Assembly (NCBI RefSeq): GCF_014253065.1
Contig: NZ_JACLZK010000001.1
Span: forward strand, 992,001-1,056,000
Reading direction: 5' to 3'
DNA: 64,000 bases
Origin: Campylobacter massiliensis
Lineage (GTDB): Bacteria; Campylobacterota; Campylobacteria; Campylobacterales; Campylobacteraceae
The notes under the pieces are model-generated. The model was not told the origin of the DNA. It made no database searches and saw only the letters and a list, made by a program, of their open reading frames with translations. The position numbers and the translations under genes are program-made. Numbering within the stretch: position 1 is the stretch's first letter; every line of letters starts with the position of its first letter. Below, piece by piece: positions 1 to 8,416 of this stretch.

Positions 1-72
1 TTGGCACTATTTTTGTACGCCAACTTGTAAATCTTATATTCGAGAGCTTAAATTTGCCGACCTTTTGGGCCT

Positions 73-462
73 TTACTCGGTTAAATTTTGCTCGGCGGCT
101 TGAAGGACTTTTTCTAACTTTTTGTTATTTTTACCGTCTTTTTCTAGATACAGTCGCTGTTGCTCTTTGAGGGCTTTAAAAATTTGCGCTCGCTCTTCGC
201 CGTTCGTTATTTCAAGCAGCGCTTGCGCCCAGTTTGCGGGATAACTAAGATAATATTGTCCTACACCCGAAAGAGTTTTTTGCATTCGCTTAGCGTCGCT
301 AATTAGATTATAAACGGGGTAGGTCGGGACGATTTTTAGCGTTTCTCGCTCAGCTATTTCGCAGGAGATTAGTTCTTTTGCTAGTTCGATACGTATTTTT
401 AAAATTTCTTTGATCTGATCGTTTGTGTAGCGATTTGACTTGCGCGAATTTACTTTTTGCAT
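73..462 (-). CDS. Hypothetical 129-aa soluble protein
   Basis: I do not recognise this protein. It begins MQKVNSRKSN with an AAGGAA ribosome binding site about 8 bases upstream, is rich in Lys, Glu and Gln, and has no signal peptide or membrane segment. The C-terminal third (residues about 90-129) is highly charged and probably helical. It lies 118 bases downstream of infC on the same strand, where many bacteria carry rpmI and rplT, so it may be read through from the thrS-infC transcript. The gap of AT-rich sequence between them shows no obvious terminator. Coding status is supported by the start signal and the balanced composition; the function is unknown. Confidence 0.6.
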   Translation of the reverse strand: MQKVNSRKSNRYTNDQIKEILKIRIELAKELISCEIAERETLKIVPTYPVYNLISDAKRMQKTLSGVGQYYLSYPANWAQALLEITNGEERAQIFKALKEQQRLYLEKDGKNNKKLEKVLQAAEQNLTE

Positions 463-580
463 ATTTATAAAATTCCTTAAAATTTAAAAATCAGGATATA
501 AAAGTAGATATTTATCATCAAATTTTGCCAAATTTTAAGGTTTAAAATTTGAGCGATTTCTCGCCCAAATTTATCAAATT

Positions 581-1096
581 TTACCTCTTCGGCGTTACCA
601 ACATATTGACGTAGCGGCCTTCCAGCAGCGGCTCTTTATCGCGGTCGGAGACGTCTTTTACCATCTCCCATACTTTTTGTAGCATCGCGACGCCGGCTTC
701 GGGATTGCTCATCTCGCGGCCTTTTAGAAATACGCGAAATTTGACGTGTTTGCCGTCTTCTAGAAACTCAAGCGCGTGCTTGACTTTATAGTTGATGTCG
801 TTTTGAGCGATTTTGACGGAGAGCTTGATCTCTTTTATTTCGATCGTTTTTTGCTTTTTCTTGGCCTCTTTTTGCTTTTTTTCCTGCTGATAGCGGAATT
901 TGCCGTAGTCCATTATCTTGCAAACGGGAGGTTTAGCGTCAGGTGCGATTAGCACCAGATCAAGCCCCATTTTATCGGCGATTTTCAAGGCCTCTACTCT
1001 TGGGATGACGCCGTATGCGGTGCCGTCGTCCCCCACGCATCTTACTTCGCTCGCTCTGATATCTTCGTTGAGCAACACTTCGTTTTCTTTAGCCAA
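581..1096 (-). CDS. infC: Translation initiation factor IF-3
   Basis: IF-3 binds the 30S subunit, prevents early 50S joining and checks the start codon and initiator tRNA. The 171-residue protein has the normal bacterial length. The N-terminal domain (about 1-80) carries the family stretch [20 protein letters not shown], followed by a Lys-rich linker and the C-terminal domain with [12 protein letters not shown]. The start is TTG: the codon just before it in frame is TAA, so no upstream start is possible, and an AAAGGA box sits upstream. A rare start codon is typical of infC, where it serves autoregulation in E. coli (AUU there). It follows thrS by 172 bases, the usual thrS-infC order. Confidence 0.96.
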   Translation of the reverse strand: MAKENEVLLNEDIRASEVRCVGDDGTAYGVIPRVEALKIADKMGLDLVLIAPDAKPPVCKIMDYGKFRYQQEKKQKEAKKKQKTIEIKEIKLSVKIAQNDINYKVKHALEFLEDGKHVKFRVFLKGREMSNPEAGVAMLQKVWEMVKDVSDRDKEPLLEGRYVNMLVTPKR

Positions 1097-1268
1097 TTAG
1101 TTTTTTCCTTTAAGTTGAAATTTGTTGATTATATCCAAAAATATTGTGTTTTTATTGTATTTTTCGTAGAAATTTATTGCGCCGTGACAGTTTTTGCGGA
1201 TTTTGGTAAAAGCCAGGCTTAGCATAAAGCCGCGCCTAGCTCAAATTTAGCGGATTTTCGCTGCGGTT

Positions 1269-3089
1269 TCAAAAACTTACCTCGGCGAGTTTTGATTTGA
1301 GTAACTCGACGAATTCATCCAGCTTCATATCTTTTTGTTCTCTAGTCGTGCGGTCGCGCAGGGCGATGGCGCTATTTGCCACTTCGTTGTCGCCCAGTAC
1401 CGCGATCATAGGCACGCGCTGTTTTTCTGCGGTGCGGATGCGTTTGTTTAGGCTCTCGTTCTTGCTCGCGATTTCGCTATCTACGCCGATTTTGCGAAGC
1501 TCTTTGGCGACTGTTTTGGCGTAGTCTAGGTGCGCGTCGCTGATCGGCACGATGACTACTTGCGTCGGAGCGACGAAAAACGGTAGCTCGCCGCCCGTGT
1601 GCTCGATTAAAATGCCGATAAATCGCTCGAAGCTTCCCAGTAGCGCGCGGTGAAGCATAACCGGTTGCTGGCGCTCGTTATTTGCGTCGATGTAGCCTAA
1701 GTCAAAGCGCTCAGGCAGGTTAAAGTCTACCTGTATCGTGCCGCACTGCCATTTTCGTTTTAGTGCGTCGGTGATTTTTATGTCGATTTTTGGGCCGTAG
1801 AATGCGCCGCCGCCCTCGTCGATACCGTATTTAAAGCCGTTTTCGTCAAGCGCTTCTTTTAGCGCTTTGGTCGCCGTTTCCCAAATTTCGTCCCCGCCGA
1901 TAGCTTTTGCAGGCTTGGTCGAAATCTCCATCTCGTAGTGGAAGCCGAAATTTTCCATTATTTTGCCGGCAAATTTTAAAATTTCTAGGATATTTTCTTT
2001 TATCTGGCTCGGCATACAAAAGATGTGCGAGTCGTCCTGGGCAAATTCGCGCACCCTGAAAAGTCCGTGCAAAACGCCGCTTTTTTCGTGGCGATGCACG
2101 ACGCCGTATTCGAAAAATTTAAGCGGCAAATCGCGGTATGAGCGGATGTCGCTTTGATAGACCTTGATGTGGCCGACGCAGTTCATCGGCTTTATTCCGT
2201 ATTCTGCCTCGTCTATCGTCGTAAAGTACATATTTTCTTTATAATTTGCGTAGTGGCCGCTCTTTTTCCACACGTCGGCTTTTAGTAGCTCGGGGCCTCT
2301 AACCGGCTCGTAGCCGCGGTCTCGGTGGGCTTTGTATAAAATTTGCTCTAGCTTTGAGCGCAAGCGTCCGCCGTTTGGTAGCCAGATCGGCAGACCGCCG
2401 CCGACCTCTTCGTCAAATGTAAATAACTTCATCTCGACGCCAAGCTTTCTGTGGTCGCGTTTTTTGGCCTCTTCGATGATGCGGATGTGCTCTTTTAGGC
2501 TCTCTTTATCGGCAAATGCGGTGCCGTAGATGCGGTTTATCATCTCGCGCGTCTCGTCGCCGCCAAGATACGCGCCGGCTACTCGCGTTAGTTTAAAAAA
2601 TCTTAAAAATTTGGTATTTGGCAAGTGCGGTCCGCGGCACAAATCCTCGAAATTTCCTTGCTTGTAGCTACTGACTTCGCCCTCGGGGATACGTTTTAGT
2701 ACCTCTTGTTTTAGCTCGTCGTCTTTAAATTTATCGCTCATCGCGGTTTTGGTCGAGCAGGTTTTGACGATGTCCTGTTTTGCTTCGGCTAGCTCTTTCA
2801 TCTTGGCTTCTATCGCCTCTAGATCCTCGTCGCTAAGCTTGCTGTTGGCCTCGTCGACTTTAAAATCATAATAAAATCCGTCCTCGACGTTTGGTCCGAC
2901 GAAAAATTTAGCCTGCGGATAAAGCTCTTTGATAGCCTGCGCCATGAGGTGCGCACAGGAGTGTCTGATGACGTTTAGCGCGTCGGGGGAGTTGTCAAAA
3001 TAAATCGGTTCTGCGGCGTTTTCTCGCCCGTTGATACTCTGGGTATCGACTATGTTTCCATCCAGTTTGTATGCGATGATATCGCTCAT
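1269..3089 (-). CDS. thrS: Threonine--tRNA ligase
   Basis: Charges tRNA-Thr in the cytoplasm and edits Ser-tRNA-Thr. The 606 residues show, in order, a short N-terminal TGS-like segment, the editing domain with HSCAHLMAQ (the HxxxH zinc/editing motif near residue 44), the class II catalytic core with zinc-ligand Cys in KPMNCVGH, motif 2 (FRVREFAQDDSHIF), motif 3 (LHRALLGSFERF) and the C-terminal anticodon-binding domain (last ~100 residues). The protein is slightly shorter than E. coli ThrS because the TGS domain is reduced, as usual in Campylobacterota. The start ATG is preceded by AAGGACG. It is the first gene of the thrS-infC unit; the original neighbour upstream would have been tRNA-Val before the island inserted. 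Confidence 0.97.
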   Translation of the reverse strand: MSDIIAYKLDGNIVDTQSINGRENAAEPIYFDNSPDALNVIRHSCAHLMAQAIKELYPQAKFFVGPNVEDGFYYDFKVDEANSKLSDEDLEAIEAKMKELAEAKQDIVKTCSTKTAMSDKFKDDELKQEVLKRIPEGEVSSYKQGNFEDLCRGPHLPNTKFLRFFKLTRVAGAYLGGDETREMINRIYGTAFADKESLKEHIRIIEEAKKRDHRKLGVEMKLFTFDEEVGGGLPIWLPNGGRLRSKLEQILYKAHRDRGYEPVRGPELLKADVWKKSGHYANYKENMYFTTIDEAEYGIKPMNCVGHIKVYQSDIRSYRDLPLKFFEYGVVHRHEKSGVLHGLFRVREFAQDDSHIFCMPSQIKENILEILKFAGKIMENFGFHYEMEISTKPAKAIGGDEIWETATKALKEALDENGFKYGIDEGGGAFYGPKIDIKITDALKRKWQCGTIQVDFNLPERFDLGYIDANNERQQPVMLHRALLGSFERFIGILIEHTGGELPFFVAPTQVVIVPISDAHLDYAKTVAKELRKIGVDSEIASKNESLNKRIRTAEKQRVPMIAVLGDNEVANSAIALRDRTTREQKDMKLDEFVELLKSKLAEVSF

Positions 3090-3568
3090 TTTACGTCCTT
3101 TTTATCGAAACATCTTTCTTACGCTGAAAGAATTGGGCTTGATTTTAGCTAAAATGTTTTTAAGCTTTACTTAATGTTTTATTTGATTTGGGTTTAAACG
3201 GCGGTCAAATTCAAATTCTAAATATAGTATAATATATTGATTAAAATCTAAATATTGTTAAATCGGTAATATTCCCAATATAGTTTATTATATTTTAAGA
3301 AAACTAACGCTAATATTTCACCGAATGGATCATGCATTTATCTCGTCTTTGCATTGTTTTGATTCATTTTTCTCCCAAATTGCGCAAAGGAGTGGTTGCC
3401 TTTGCGCCTTAATCTTTAAATTTATTCCCAAAAAACCTGCATAAATTTGATGCTAACGAGTTAAATTTTAGAAAATAAATACATTTTGGCTTTAGTTTGC
3501 AAATTTGACGCATTGGATTTAAGATGCGAAATAAGTAAAATTTGATGAAATTTGAATAAAAAGAAGCG
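3090..3568. other. Intergenic gap upstream of thrS with one inverted repeat
   Basis: This 479-base AT-rich gap separates thrS from the left end of the island. I see no coding frame. It holds many TATA-like stretches (3225-3300) that could form the thrS promoter on the minus strand, and a perfect 9-bp inverted repeat, GCGCAAAGG at 3382-3390 and CCTTTGCGC at 3399-3407 with an 8-base loop. The hairpin is not followed by a clear T-run, so calling it a terminator of the ancestral tRNA-Val transcript is only a guess. Confidence 0.5.
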
Positions 3569-3590
3569 AAATGGTGGCCCCGAATGGACT
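3569..3590. repeat. Attachment site, displaced tRNA-Val 3' end (attL side)
   Basis: A 22-bp sequence identical to 17065-17086. It contains the complement of the tRNA CCA end, the acceptor 3' strand and part of the T arm (core GGTGGCCCCGAATGGACT), but the rest of a tRNA is missing. It is therefore the host copy left behind when the element restored the tRNA 3' end at the other boundary. Confidence 0.9.
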
Positions 3591-3643
3591 AAAACTATAC
3601 CGCTTTACATACGATAAAATAGCAGTTTAAGGTTTAAAATTGG

Positions 3644-3672
3644 AATATTTCTTACCCAATTTCTTACCTAAT
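3644..3672 (+). repeat. Tandem arm-type integrase-site candidates, left end
   Basis: Two adjacent 12-bp units, TTCTTACCCAAT (3649-3660) and TTCTTACCTAAT (3661-3672), lie about 60 bases inside the left attachment core. The same motif occurs three times at 16894-16932 in the same orientation. Repeats next to both att cores of a tyrosine-integrase element are typical arm-type binding sites. The second unit overlaps the stop codon of the last head gene. Confidence 0.65.
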
Positions 3673-4003
3673 TGTGATTATTGCCTTTTGGCTTAGCATA
3701 AATTTTAACATCTCGCTTGCCAAATTCGTAATAGTCTATGCCGGTTATTTGGTAGGTGTTGCCTCTAAATTTGATCTCGTAGTCGATCAGGCTCTTATCC
3801 TTTAAAGCCTCATTGAAATTTACCGTGAATAAAATCTCGGCTTCAGATTGAATTTGCGCTCGCTCATAAGCCTCTTTCGCCGATAGCTGCCTTACATAAG
3901 CCCAAACATCTTTTAGCAAGTATTGCTGCTGTTTTTCAACCTCGCCGTATTCGTTCGTAGTCGAGACGTAACCTAATATACTGATCTTTTTATCTTTTAT
4001 CAT
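3668..4003 (-). CDS. Phage head closure / head-tail adaptor protein
   Basis: Small head-completion protein of the SPP1 gp16 / HK97 gp7-like adaptor family, expected to sit under the portal-connector ring and form the surface to which a tail docks. The pattern fits: a short beta-rich chain beginning IKDKKISILGY, the central DVWAYVRQLSAKEAYERAQ, and the C-terminal NTYQITGIDYYEFGKRDVKIYA. I prefer the ATG at 4003 (111 aa), which has AAAGG 8 bases upstream; an in-frame ATG at 4018 would add five residues. It overlaps the end of terL by 14 bases and its stop codon lies inside the arm-type repeats, so it is the last gene of the island. For a satellite without tails this protein would form the interface with helper tails. 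Confidence 0.8.
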   Translation of the reverse strand: MIKDKKISILGYVSTTNEYGEVEKQQQYLLKDVWAYVRQLSAKEAYERAQIQSEAEILFTVNFNEALKDKSLIDYEIKFRGNTYQITGIDYYEFGKRDVKIYAKPKGNNHN

Positions 4004-5639
4004 CACAAAGCCTTTCAAATTCTGTTAAATGTTCGCACAACCCGACGTAAGCGTTTAGTAGCGATGCCGTGCCGTCTATTCTTTGGCGCGGATTGTTGCT
4101 TTTTACGGGGATTATATTTGCGTTTCTATCCTCTACGACTCCAGTATTACTCAAGCACCATTTTAGGATCGGGCTGTTGTTGTAATTTACCCTTTTAGCC
4201 TGCAAGTCGGCTCCTAGGATTTGCAAGGGCAGCGATAAGGTTTTAGCTCCCTGAATACATCTGATCATCTTAAAGCCCTCCGTTTGCATTTCCTCTACCC
4301 AGTAGCGAGCCGAATAGCTATCGTAGTAAACCCATAGCACCATAACCCCGTTTTGTTTTACTTGTTCTAAATACCACGCCGTAACGTCCGAATAGTCGAT
4401 AGTGTTTCCGTCGCAAAGCCTTAAAAGCCCGTTTGCGTGCCAAATATCGTAAGGTATCTTGTCTTCTTTGATCCTAGTCTCTAGATTATCCCTAGGTATC
4501 CAATACATCTGCTTAACTAATCTTTCGCCGCCGCTTATCGTTACTAGCGTAGCGCAGGTTAAATCAGTCGTTATTGATAGATTGGCCCCGCCTATGGCGT
4601 ATACGTTCTTAAATTTAGCCTCGTCGTAGGTTGTTGGATTGTTGATGACGTCAAAGCTTAGCCAAGCATTGCGCGAGCTTTCTCTGATATTAAAATCTTT
4701 AGTAAGAATACCGATTAAATCTTTCGGGCTATTTTTGGCTCTTTTGGCCTTATCTGACAAGTCGGTGTATTTTTTGATGCTTCCTAGCCCCGGATTTGCT
4801 TTGATCCATTTTTTCTCGTCTTTCCATTCGTCTTTGCTATCAAGCTCATAGATAATAGGCAAAAAGCTATCGTCTTTAAAAATGCCGTCTGCGATATTAC
4901 AAGCATATTCGTAAATATCATCGAATATACACTCCCTGACCGTGCCGGCAGTCGTGATCATAATTACCAACGGCTCGCGGCGCGCAGATTGGCTTTGCTT
5001 CATAACCTCGTAAAGATTTCTGTCTTTTACGCCGTGGAGCTCGTCGATAACTACCAAATGAGAATTGAGCCCGTCTAGAGTGTTGCTATTCTTGCCTAAC
5101 GGCATCATCTTAGACATATTAAGAGAAAAATATAAATCGCTCTTTCTCTTTTTTAGAAATTTGCTAAGTTGCGGGCTTTGTTTGACCATGTTTAGGGTTT
5201 CGTCAAATACGATCTTAGCTTGCTCTTTTTTGGTAGCCACCGAATAAACCTCTGCGCCGGCTTCGCCGTCGGCGATCAGCATATAAAGGCTAAGGCCTGC
5301 TAATAGCGAGCTTTTACCGTTTTTTCTAGCCACCATAAAAAAGGCCTCTTTGTATTTTCTTAGCCCCGTTTTTTTATCCACAAAGCCGAATAGTGCAGAG
5401 ATAAAAGCTTTTTGAAATAGATCGAGCTTTAATGGACTGCCGGCCCATTCGCCCTTTGAGTGTTTGCAAAATTTCTCTATAAATTCGATAGGCCTTAAGG
5501 CTTTTTTCTCGTCGAATTTATACTGGCCGCTTTTGTCTTTCATGTCGTTTATCAGTTTGGAGTAAATTTTTTCTACTCTTTTGCTGACTAATATTTCGCC
5601 CGATTTGATTTTGCGATAATACTCTTTTACGAAGTTCAT
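3990..5639 (-). CDS. terL: Terminase large subunit
   Basis: ATPase-nuclease motor that cuts concatemeric DNA and pumps it into the prohead. The 549-residue length fits the HK97/Terminase_1 family. The ATPase half has a Walker A-like FMVARKNGKSSL (about residue 100) and Walker B LVVIDELHG (about 195), followed by the MITTAGT coupling motif. The C-terminal RNase H-like nuclease half shows acidic residues in LSITTDLT and VYYDSYSARYW. It starts with ATG and overlaps the TerS stop by one base. No frameshift or lost motif is visible, so it should be functional. Satellites with their own TerL need not redirect a helper terminase, in contrast to classic PICIs that carry only TerS. Confidence 0.95.
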   Translation of the reverse strand: MNFVKEYYRKIKSGEILVSKRVEKIYSKLINDMKDKSGQYKFDEKKALRPIEFIEKFCKHSKGEWAGSPLKLDLFQKAFISALFGFVDKKTGLRKYKEAFFMVARKNGKSSLLAGLSLYMLIADGEAGAEVYSVATKKEQAKIVFDETLNMVKQSPQLSKFLKKRKSDLYFSLNMSKMMPLGKNSNTLDGLNSHLVVIDELHGVKDRNLYEVMKQSQSARREPLVIMITTAGTVRECIFDDIYEYACNIADGIFKDDSFLPIIYELDSKDEWKDEKKWIKANPGLGSIKKYTDLSDKAKRAKNSPKDLIGILTKDFNIRESSRNAWLSFDVINNPTTYDEAKFKNVYAIGGANLSITTDLTCATLVTISGGERLVKQMYWIPRDNLETRIKEDKIPYDIWHANGLLRLCDGNTIDYSDVTAWYLEQVKQNGVMVLWVYYDSYSARYWVEEMQTEGFKMIRCIQGAKTLSLPLQILGADLQAKRVNYNNSPILKWCLSNTGVVEDRNANIIPVKSNNPRQRIDGTASLLNAYVGLCEHLTEFERLCDDKR

Positions 5640-5977
5640 TATTTGCTCGAGATGAAATTTATCAGCTCGCTATCGTCGGCGGGAGACGGATTTTTATCTA
5701 TCAGCTCCATAAGCTGCCTATACACTAGCGAATACCGCTGAATAGTCGTGTTGTAGCTTTTTAGCGCAGAATTCTCCCTAATAAAGCTTTGTTTGCCCTG
5801 GTTAAATTCCTCTAAAATTTCGCCTTTTTCTACTACTTCTTTAAGTCTTTGCATGGTTTTATTCATAAATTTTAACTCGATTACCAAATCTTTGGCCACT
5901 TTTTGCCTACTTTGCGGCGCAAGCTTAATAAGCTCGTCTAGTTCGTCATTGCTTGATATTTTTCTTGTTTTTGCCAT
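5639..5977 (-). CDS. terS: Terminase small subunit (P27-like)
   Basis: A 112-residue protein rich in Lys and Glu, predicted all-helical, that should recognise the packaging site on satellite DNA and load TerL. The arrangement supports this: it ends at the first base of terL and follows the HNH gene, the usual HNH-TerS-TerL order of cos-type HK97 systems. The central helix-forming segment (about 40-100) with SALKSYNTTIQRYSLVYRQLMELI resembles P27-family small terminases. It starts with ATG after a GGGGGT box. Identification rests as much on position as on sequence. Confidence 0.8.
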   Translation of the reverse strand: MAKTRKISSNDELDELIKLAPQSRQKVAKDLVIELKFMNKTMQRLKEVVEKGEILEEFNQGKQSFIRENSALKSYNTTIQRYSLVYRQLMELIDKNPSPADDSELINFISSK

Positions 5978-6081
5978 ATTGACCCCCTTGTGGTTTTGTC
6001 TTGGAGGGATTTTAGAAGCTCCCCCGCCGATTTTCCCCGAAACTTAGACTAAACTTAAGACGGGGGCTACTTAGCTAAAAT

Positions 6082-6375
6082 CTATCCAAAGACCTTAACT
6101 AAATCGCCGTTCTCGTCAAATTTTAATCCCTCTACCGTGCAACTTCTCTCAAAGTGTTCTTTGTTGTGGCAGTCCTGACAAAGCAGCTCCAGGTTCTCCC
6201 AATGCAATGTTAAATTAAAATCGTTCTGATTGGCTTTGCTTAGATGCTTTTTGTGATGGACTATCCTACCTATGCCGCCGCAACGCTCGCATATTCCATT
6301 TTGAGAAATATAATAAGCGTTGCGCGTCTTTTTCCAATTTTGGCTTTGATAGAATTTATTATCAATGCTTCTCAT
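6082..6375 (-). CDS. HNH endonuclease of the packaging module
   Basis: A 97-residue HNH nuclease. The zinc-binding CERCGG (about residue 30) and CQDCH pairs frame IVHHKKHL, WENLELL and the final HNKEH, giving the His-Asn-His core. In HK97-type cos phages the HNH protein sits beside the terminase and is needed for efficient cos cleavage and head packaging; its position next to terS fits that job. It overlaps the connector gene by four bases (ATGA). There is a 104-base gap before terS, rich in G on the coding strand, which could hold the cos or packaging signal. Confidence 0.92.
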   Translation of the reverse strand: MRSIDNKFYQSQNWKKTRNAYYISQNGICERCGGIGRIVHHKKHLSKANQNDFNLTLHWENLELLCQDCHNKEHFERSCTVEGLKFDENGDLVKVFG

Positions 6376-6647
6376 CTACTAAACCCGGCTTTGAGCGATA
6401 ACGCTTTTAAGAGATTATCTATAACCTTGCCTAGCTTCTCGCTCTCGCTTTGCTCGGCGTTATACCAAAGTATCAAGATAAATTTACTTAGTTGTTTGGC
6501 TAGCGGCTCTTTTTCTTGCGCCTGCTTGTTTAGCCCGGTACTTACCTCGATATAATCAGGGATTGCATTTAGCAACCCCTTTATTATTTCGTCGTTCTCG
6601 TCGCCGTCGAGCCTTAGCCACTCTCTAGCTTCTGCGACTTCTATCAT
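6372..6647 (-). CDS. Head-tail connector (gp6-like)
   Basis: A 91-residue helical protein beginning MIEVAEAREWLRLDGDENDEIIKGLLNAIPDYIE, the characteristic start of the HK97 gp6 / DUF3168-neighbour connector family that forms a ring below the portal. It overlaps the capsid stop by one base and the HNH start by four, so the three genes are translationally coupled. With the head-closure protein at 3668 it completes the neck, so the island appears to encode every head part down to the tail-docking surface. Confidence 0.88.
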   Translation of the reverse strand: MIEVAEAREWLRLDGDENDEIIKGLLNAIPDYIEVSTGLNKQAQEKEPLAKQLSKFILILWYNAEQSESEKLGKVIDNLLKALSLKAGFSR

Positions 6648-7858
6648 TACGCCGCCCTTGTTAGCTTGATAAAGGCTTCGTCTACTATCGGCTTGCAGTC
6701 GGCTATCGCCAAAGCCCTATAATCTATCTTGCCGGACTTAAAGCTTGACTGCGTTGAGCTTTCAAGCATTATGCCGCTAGGTAGGTTATAGCCTAGGTAG
6801 TCGAAGTTTCCGAATATTACATTATCGTTTGCCATGTAGTCATCCACTATAACCTCAAAGCCTAATATCTTACCTACGTTCTCGCTCTTTGGATCAAGTA
6901 CGAATATCGGGCGTCCGTTCGTGTCGGTTAGTCCGTAGAATAGATTAAATAGCGTTGCGTTGCTCATCACCCATTTAGCGTTTGATGCATAGCCTCGCTT
7001 TAACGCTCCCGCTACTTTTACCACGTCGGCATAAGTTAATCCGGCTTTTTTGAATTCAAAGTGGTTGCTATCTTTTACCCAAGATATACCGCTTAGCACG
7101 CCTTTGCCCTGATTAGTGCCCGTGCCGTTAATAAGTGCATCCGAGATACAATTCATTACAGAGCTTTGGAGTTCCTCTATGATGTAGGTCTCAAATGCCG
7201 ATACGCTCATTTTTGAGGCGGCTACCGATAGAGAAAAGACTTTCATTATCTCGTAGGCTTTAAAATTAACTATTGCAATATCCGGTCTTTCCTCGCTCAC
7301 GTCTGCGCCCTCTGTGTGCCAGCTGGCTTTAGAAGTTGGAGTTCCTACCGGTATATCGATATTAGACGGCATCGCAAAGCCTCTTGAAACCCCAATTACG
7401 CCGCCTTGCGTTCTAGCCTTACTTATTACTTCGTTTAGCGTAGATGTAGGGATTACGCCTGCGACATTGCTTAAGTTTGCAAAGCCGGACGCTCTTAGCT
7501 CCATCTGTGCCGTGTTCATAGCTCTTTGTTCGGTCGCATTTAGCGGTTGATTTAGCAAGGTTTTGAAAAAGGCTTGTTTATATTCGCTTGTGCCAAATAC
7601 GTCTTTTGGCTCTGCGCTTCTTACTTCAAAGCCCATATTGTCAAGCTCTTTTAAGCCGTCCTCTTTGCTTCTAGTCTGCTTTTCGCCTAGATGCGCTTTA
7701 GCTTCTTTTAGGCCGTCGATTTCGATATTTATCTCATTCATATCGATATTGGCGTTAGTGTTGATCTCTTGCTTGATCTCCTGCGCTCTAGCTTCGATTT
7801 CTTTTAGGGTTTTTGTTTTGTAGTGGTTAAAGGCTTCCGCCACGGTATTAAATTTCAT
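6647..7858 (-). CDS. HK97-family major capsid protein
   Basis: The shell subunit of the satellite head, 403 residues. The N-terminal part (about 1-110) is charged and helical, as expected for a delta/scaffolding domain removed by the protease encoded next door. The mature region follows, with NLSNVAGVIPTSTLNEVI, the P-domain segments around EGADVSEERPD, and the conserved C-terminal ILGFEVIVDDYMANDNVIFGNF. It starts with ATG after AAAGGAAAAACG. It lies 10 bases downstream of the protease gene. In cf-PICIs the capsid makes heads smaller than those of the helper phage; size cannot be read from the sequence. Confidence 0.95.
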   Translation of the reverse strand: MKFNTVAEAFNHYKTKTLKEIEARAQEIKQEINTNANIDMNEINIEIDGLKEAKAHLGEKQTRSKEDGLKELDNMGFEVRSAEPKDVFGTSEYKQAFFKTLLNQPLNATEQRAMNTAQMELRASGFANLSNVAGVIPTSTLNEVISKARTQGGVIGVSRGFAMPSNIDIPVGTPTSKASWHTEGADVSEERPDIAIVNFKAYEIMKVFSLSVAASKMSVSAFETYIIEELQSSVMNCISDALINGTGTNQGKGVLSGISWVKDSNHFEFKKAGLTYADVVKVAGALKRGYASNAKWVMSNATLFNLFYGLTDTNGRPIFVLDPKSENVGKILGFEVIVDDYMANDNVIFGNFDYLGYNLPSGIMLESSTQSSFKSGKIDYRALAIADCKPIVDEAFIKLTRAA

Positions 7859-7868
7859 CGTTTTTCCT

Positions 7869-8414
7869 TTAGTGTAAAATTATGTTGTTTAGTTCGATAA
7901 GCTTTTTTGTCCGCTCGTCGTCGTTAAAAGCGTTTATCCTACTCCTAGCCTCTACGCTTGTCGCGCTGTATGCAGGATATGGCGTTACGCTAACCTCATA
8001 TACCTTGTCTATCTTATGAATAGTTCGGGTATTGCTCGCTCTGTCGTAGCTGTCTCCGCCCTCGCTCACTTTAAAGCCGAAACTCATTGCCGTTAAGTCT
8101 CCGCGCTTTACAGCGGCGTATATCGATTTGGCTTCCGCCGTATCGGGTAAAGTAGCTATCATTTCAAGCCCTGCCGAGCTTTTATTAAATTTCATCGTTT
8201 TTGGAGTTCTTGCTAGCGGCACTTTTGAATTATCGTGGTTGTATAAAAGCCTCGTGTCGCTTAGATCGCACCCATCAAGCGCGGTAGGCAATATAACCTC
8301 GTTGTAGCTTAGTCCGCTATCGTTTATGGTGGCCGTTTGGTTAAAGACTATCGGCAAGCCCGTTAGTATCATGTCTTCGCTCGCCTTAATCTCGCAACTT
8401 CTGATTTCTTTCAT
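7869..8414 (-). CDS. HK97-family prohead protease
   Basis: Serine protease (family S78, herpesvirus-assemblin fold) that cleaves the capsid delta domain during maturation. The 181 residues show the family core: LLYNHDNSKVPLAR (catalytic His at about 60), GDLTAMSFGF (catalytic Ser in MSFGF) and YEVSVTPYPAYSATSVEAR near the end. Length is normal. It lies between portal and capsid, the canonical order, with two bases separating it from the portal stop. Confidence 0.95.
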   Translation of the reverse strand: MKEIRSCEIKASEDMILTGLPIVFNQTATINDSGLSYNEVILPTALDGCDLSDTRLLYNHDNSKVPLARTPKTMKFNKSSAGLEMIATLPDTAEAKSIYAAVKRGDLTAMSFGFKVSEGGDSYDRASNTRTIHKIDKVYEVSVTPYPAYSATSVEARSRINAFNDDERTKKLIELNNIILH

Positions 8415-8416
8415 TT

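Noticed and set aside
918-1100. Plus-strand ORF over infC and similar antisense frames over thrS, proA, glmM and others
   Set aside because: Shadows of well-supported genes with no start signals of their own.
3382-3407. Hairpin before the island as a transcription terminator
   Set aside because: Perfect stem but no T-run on either strand, so kept only as an inverted repeat.
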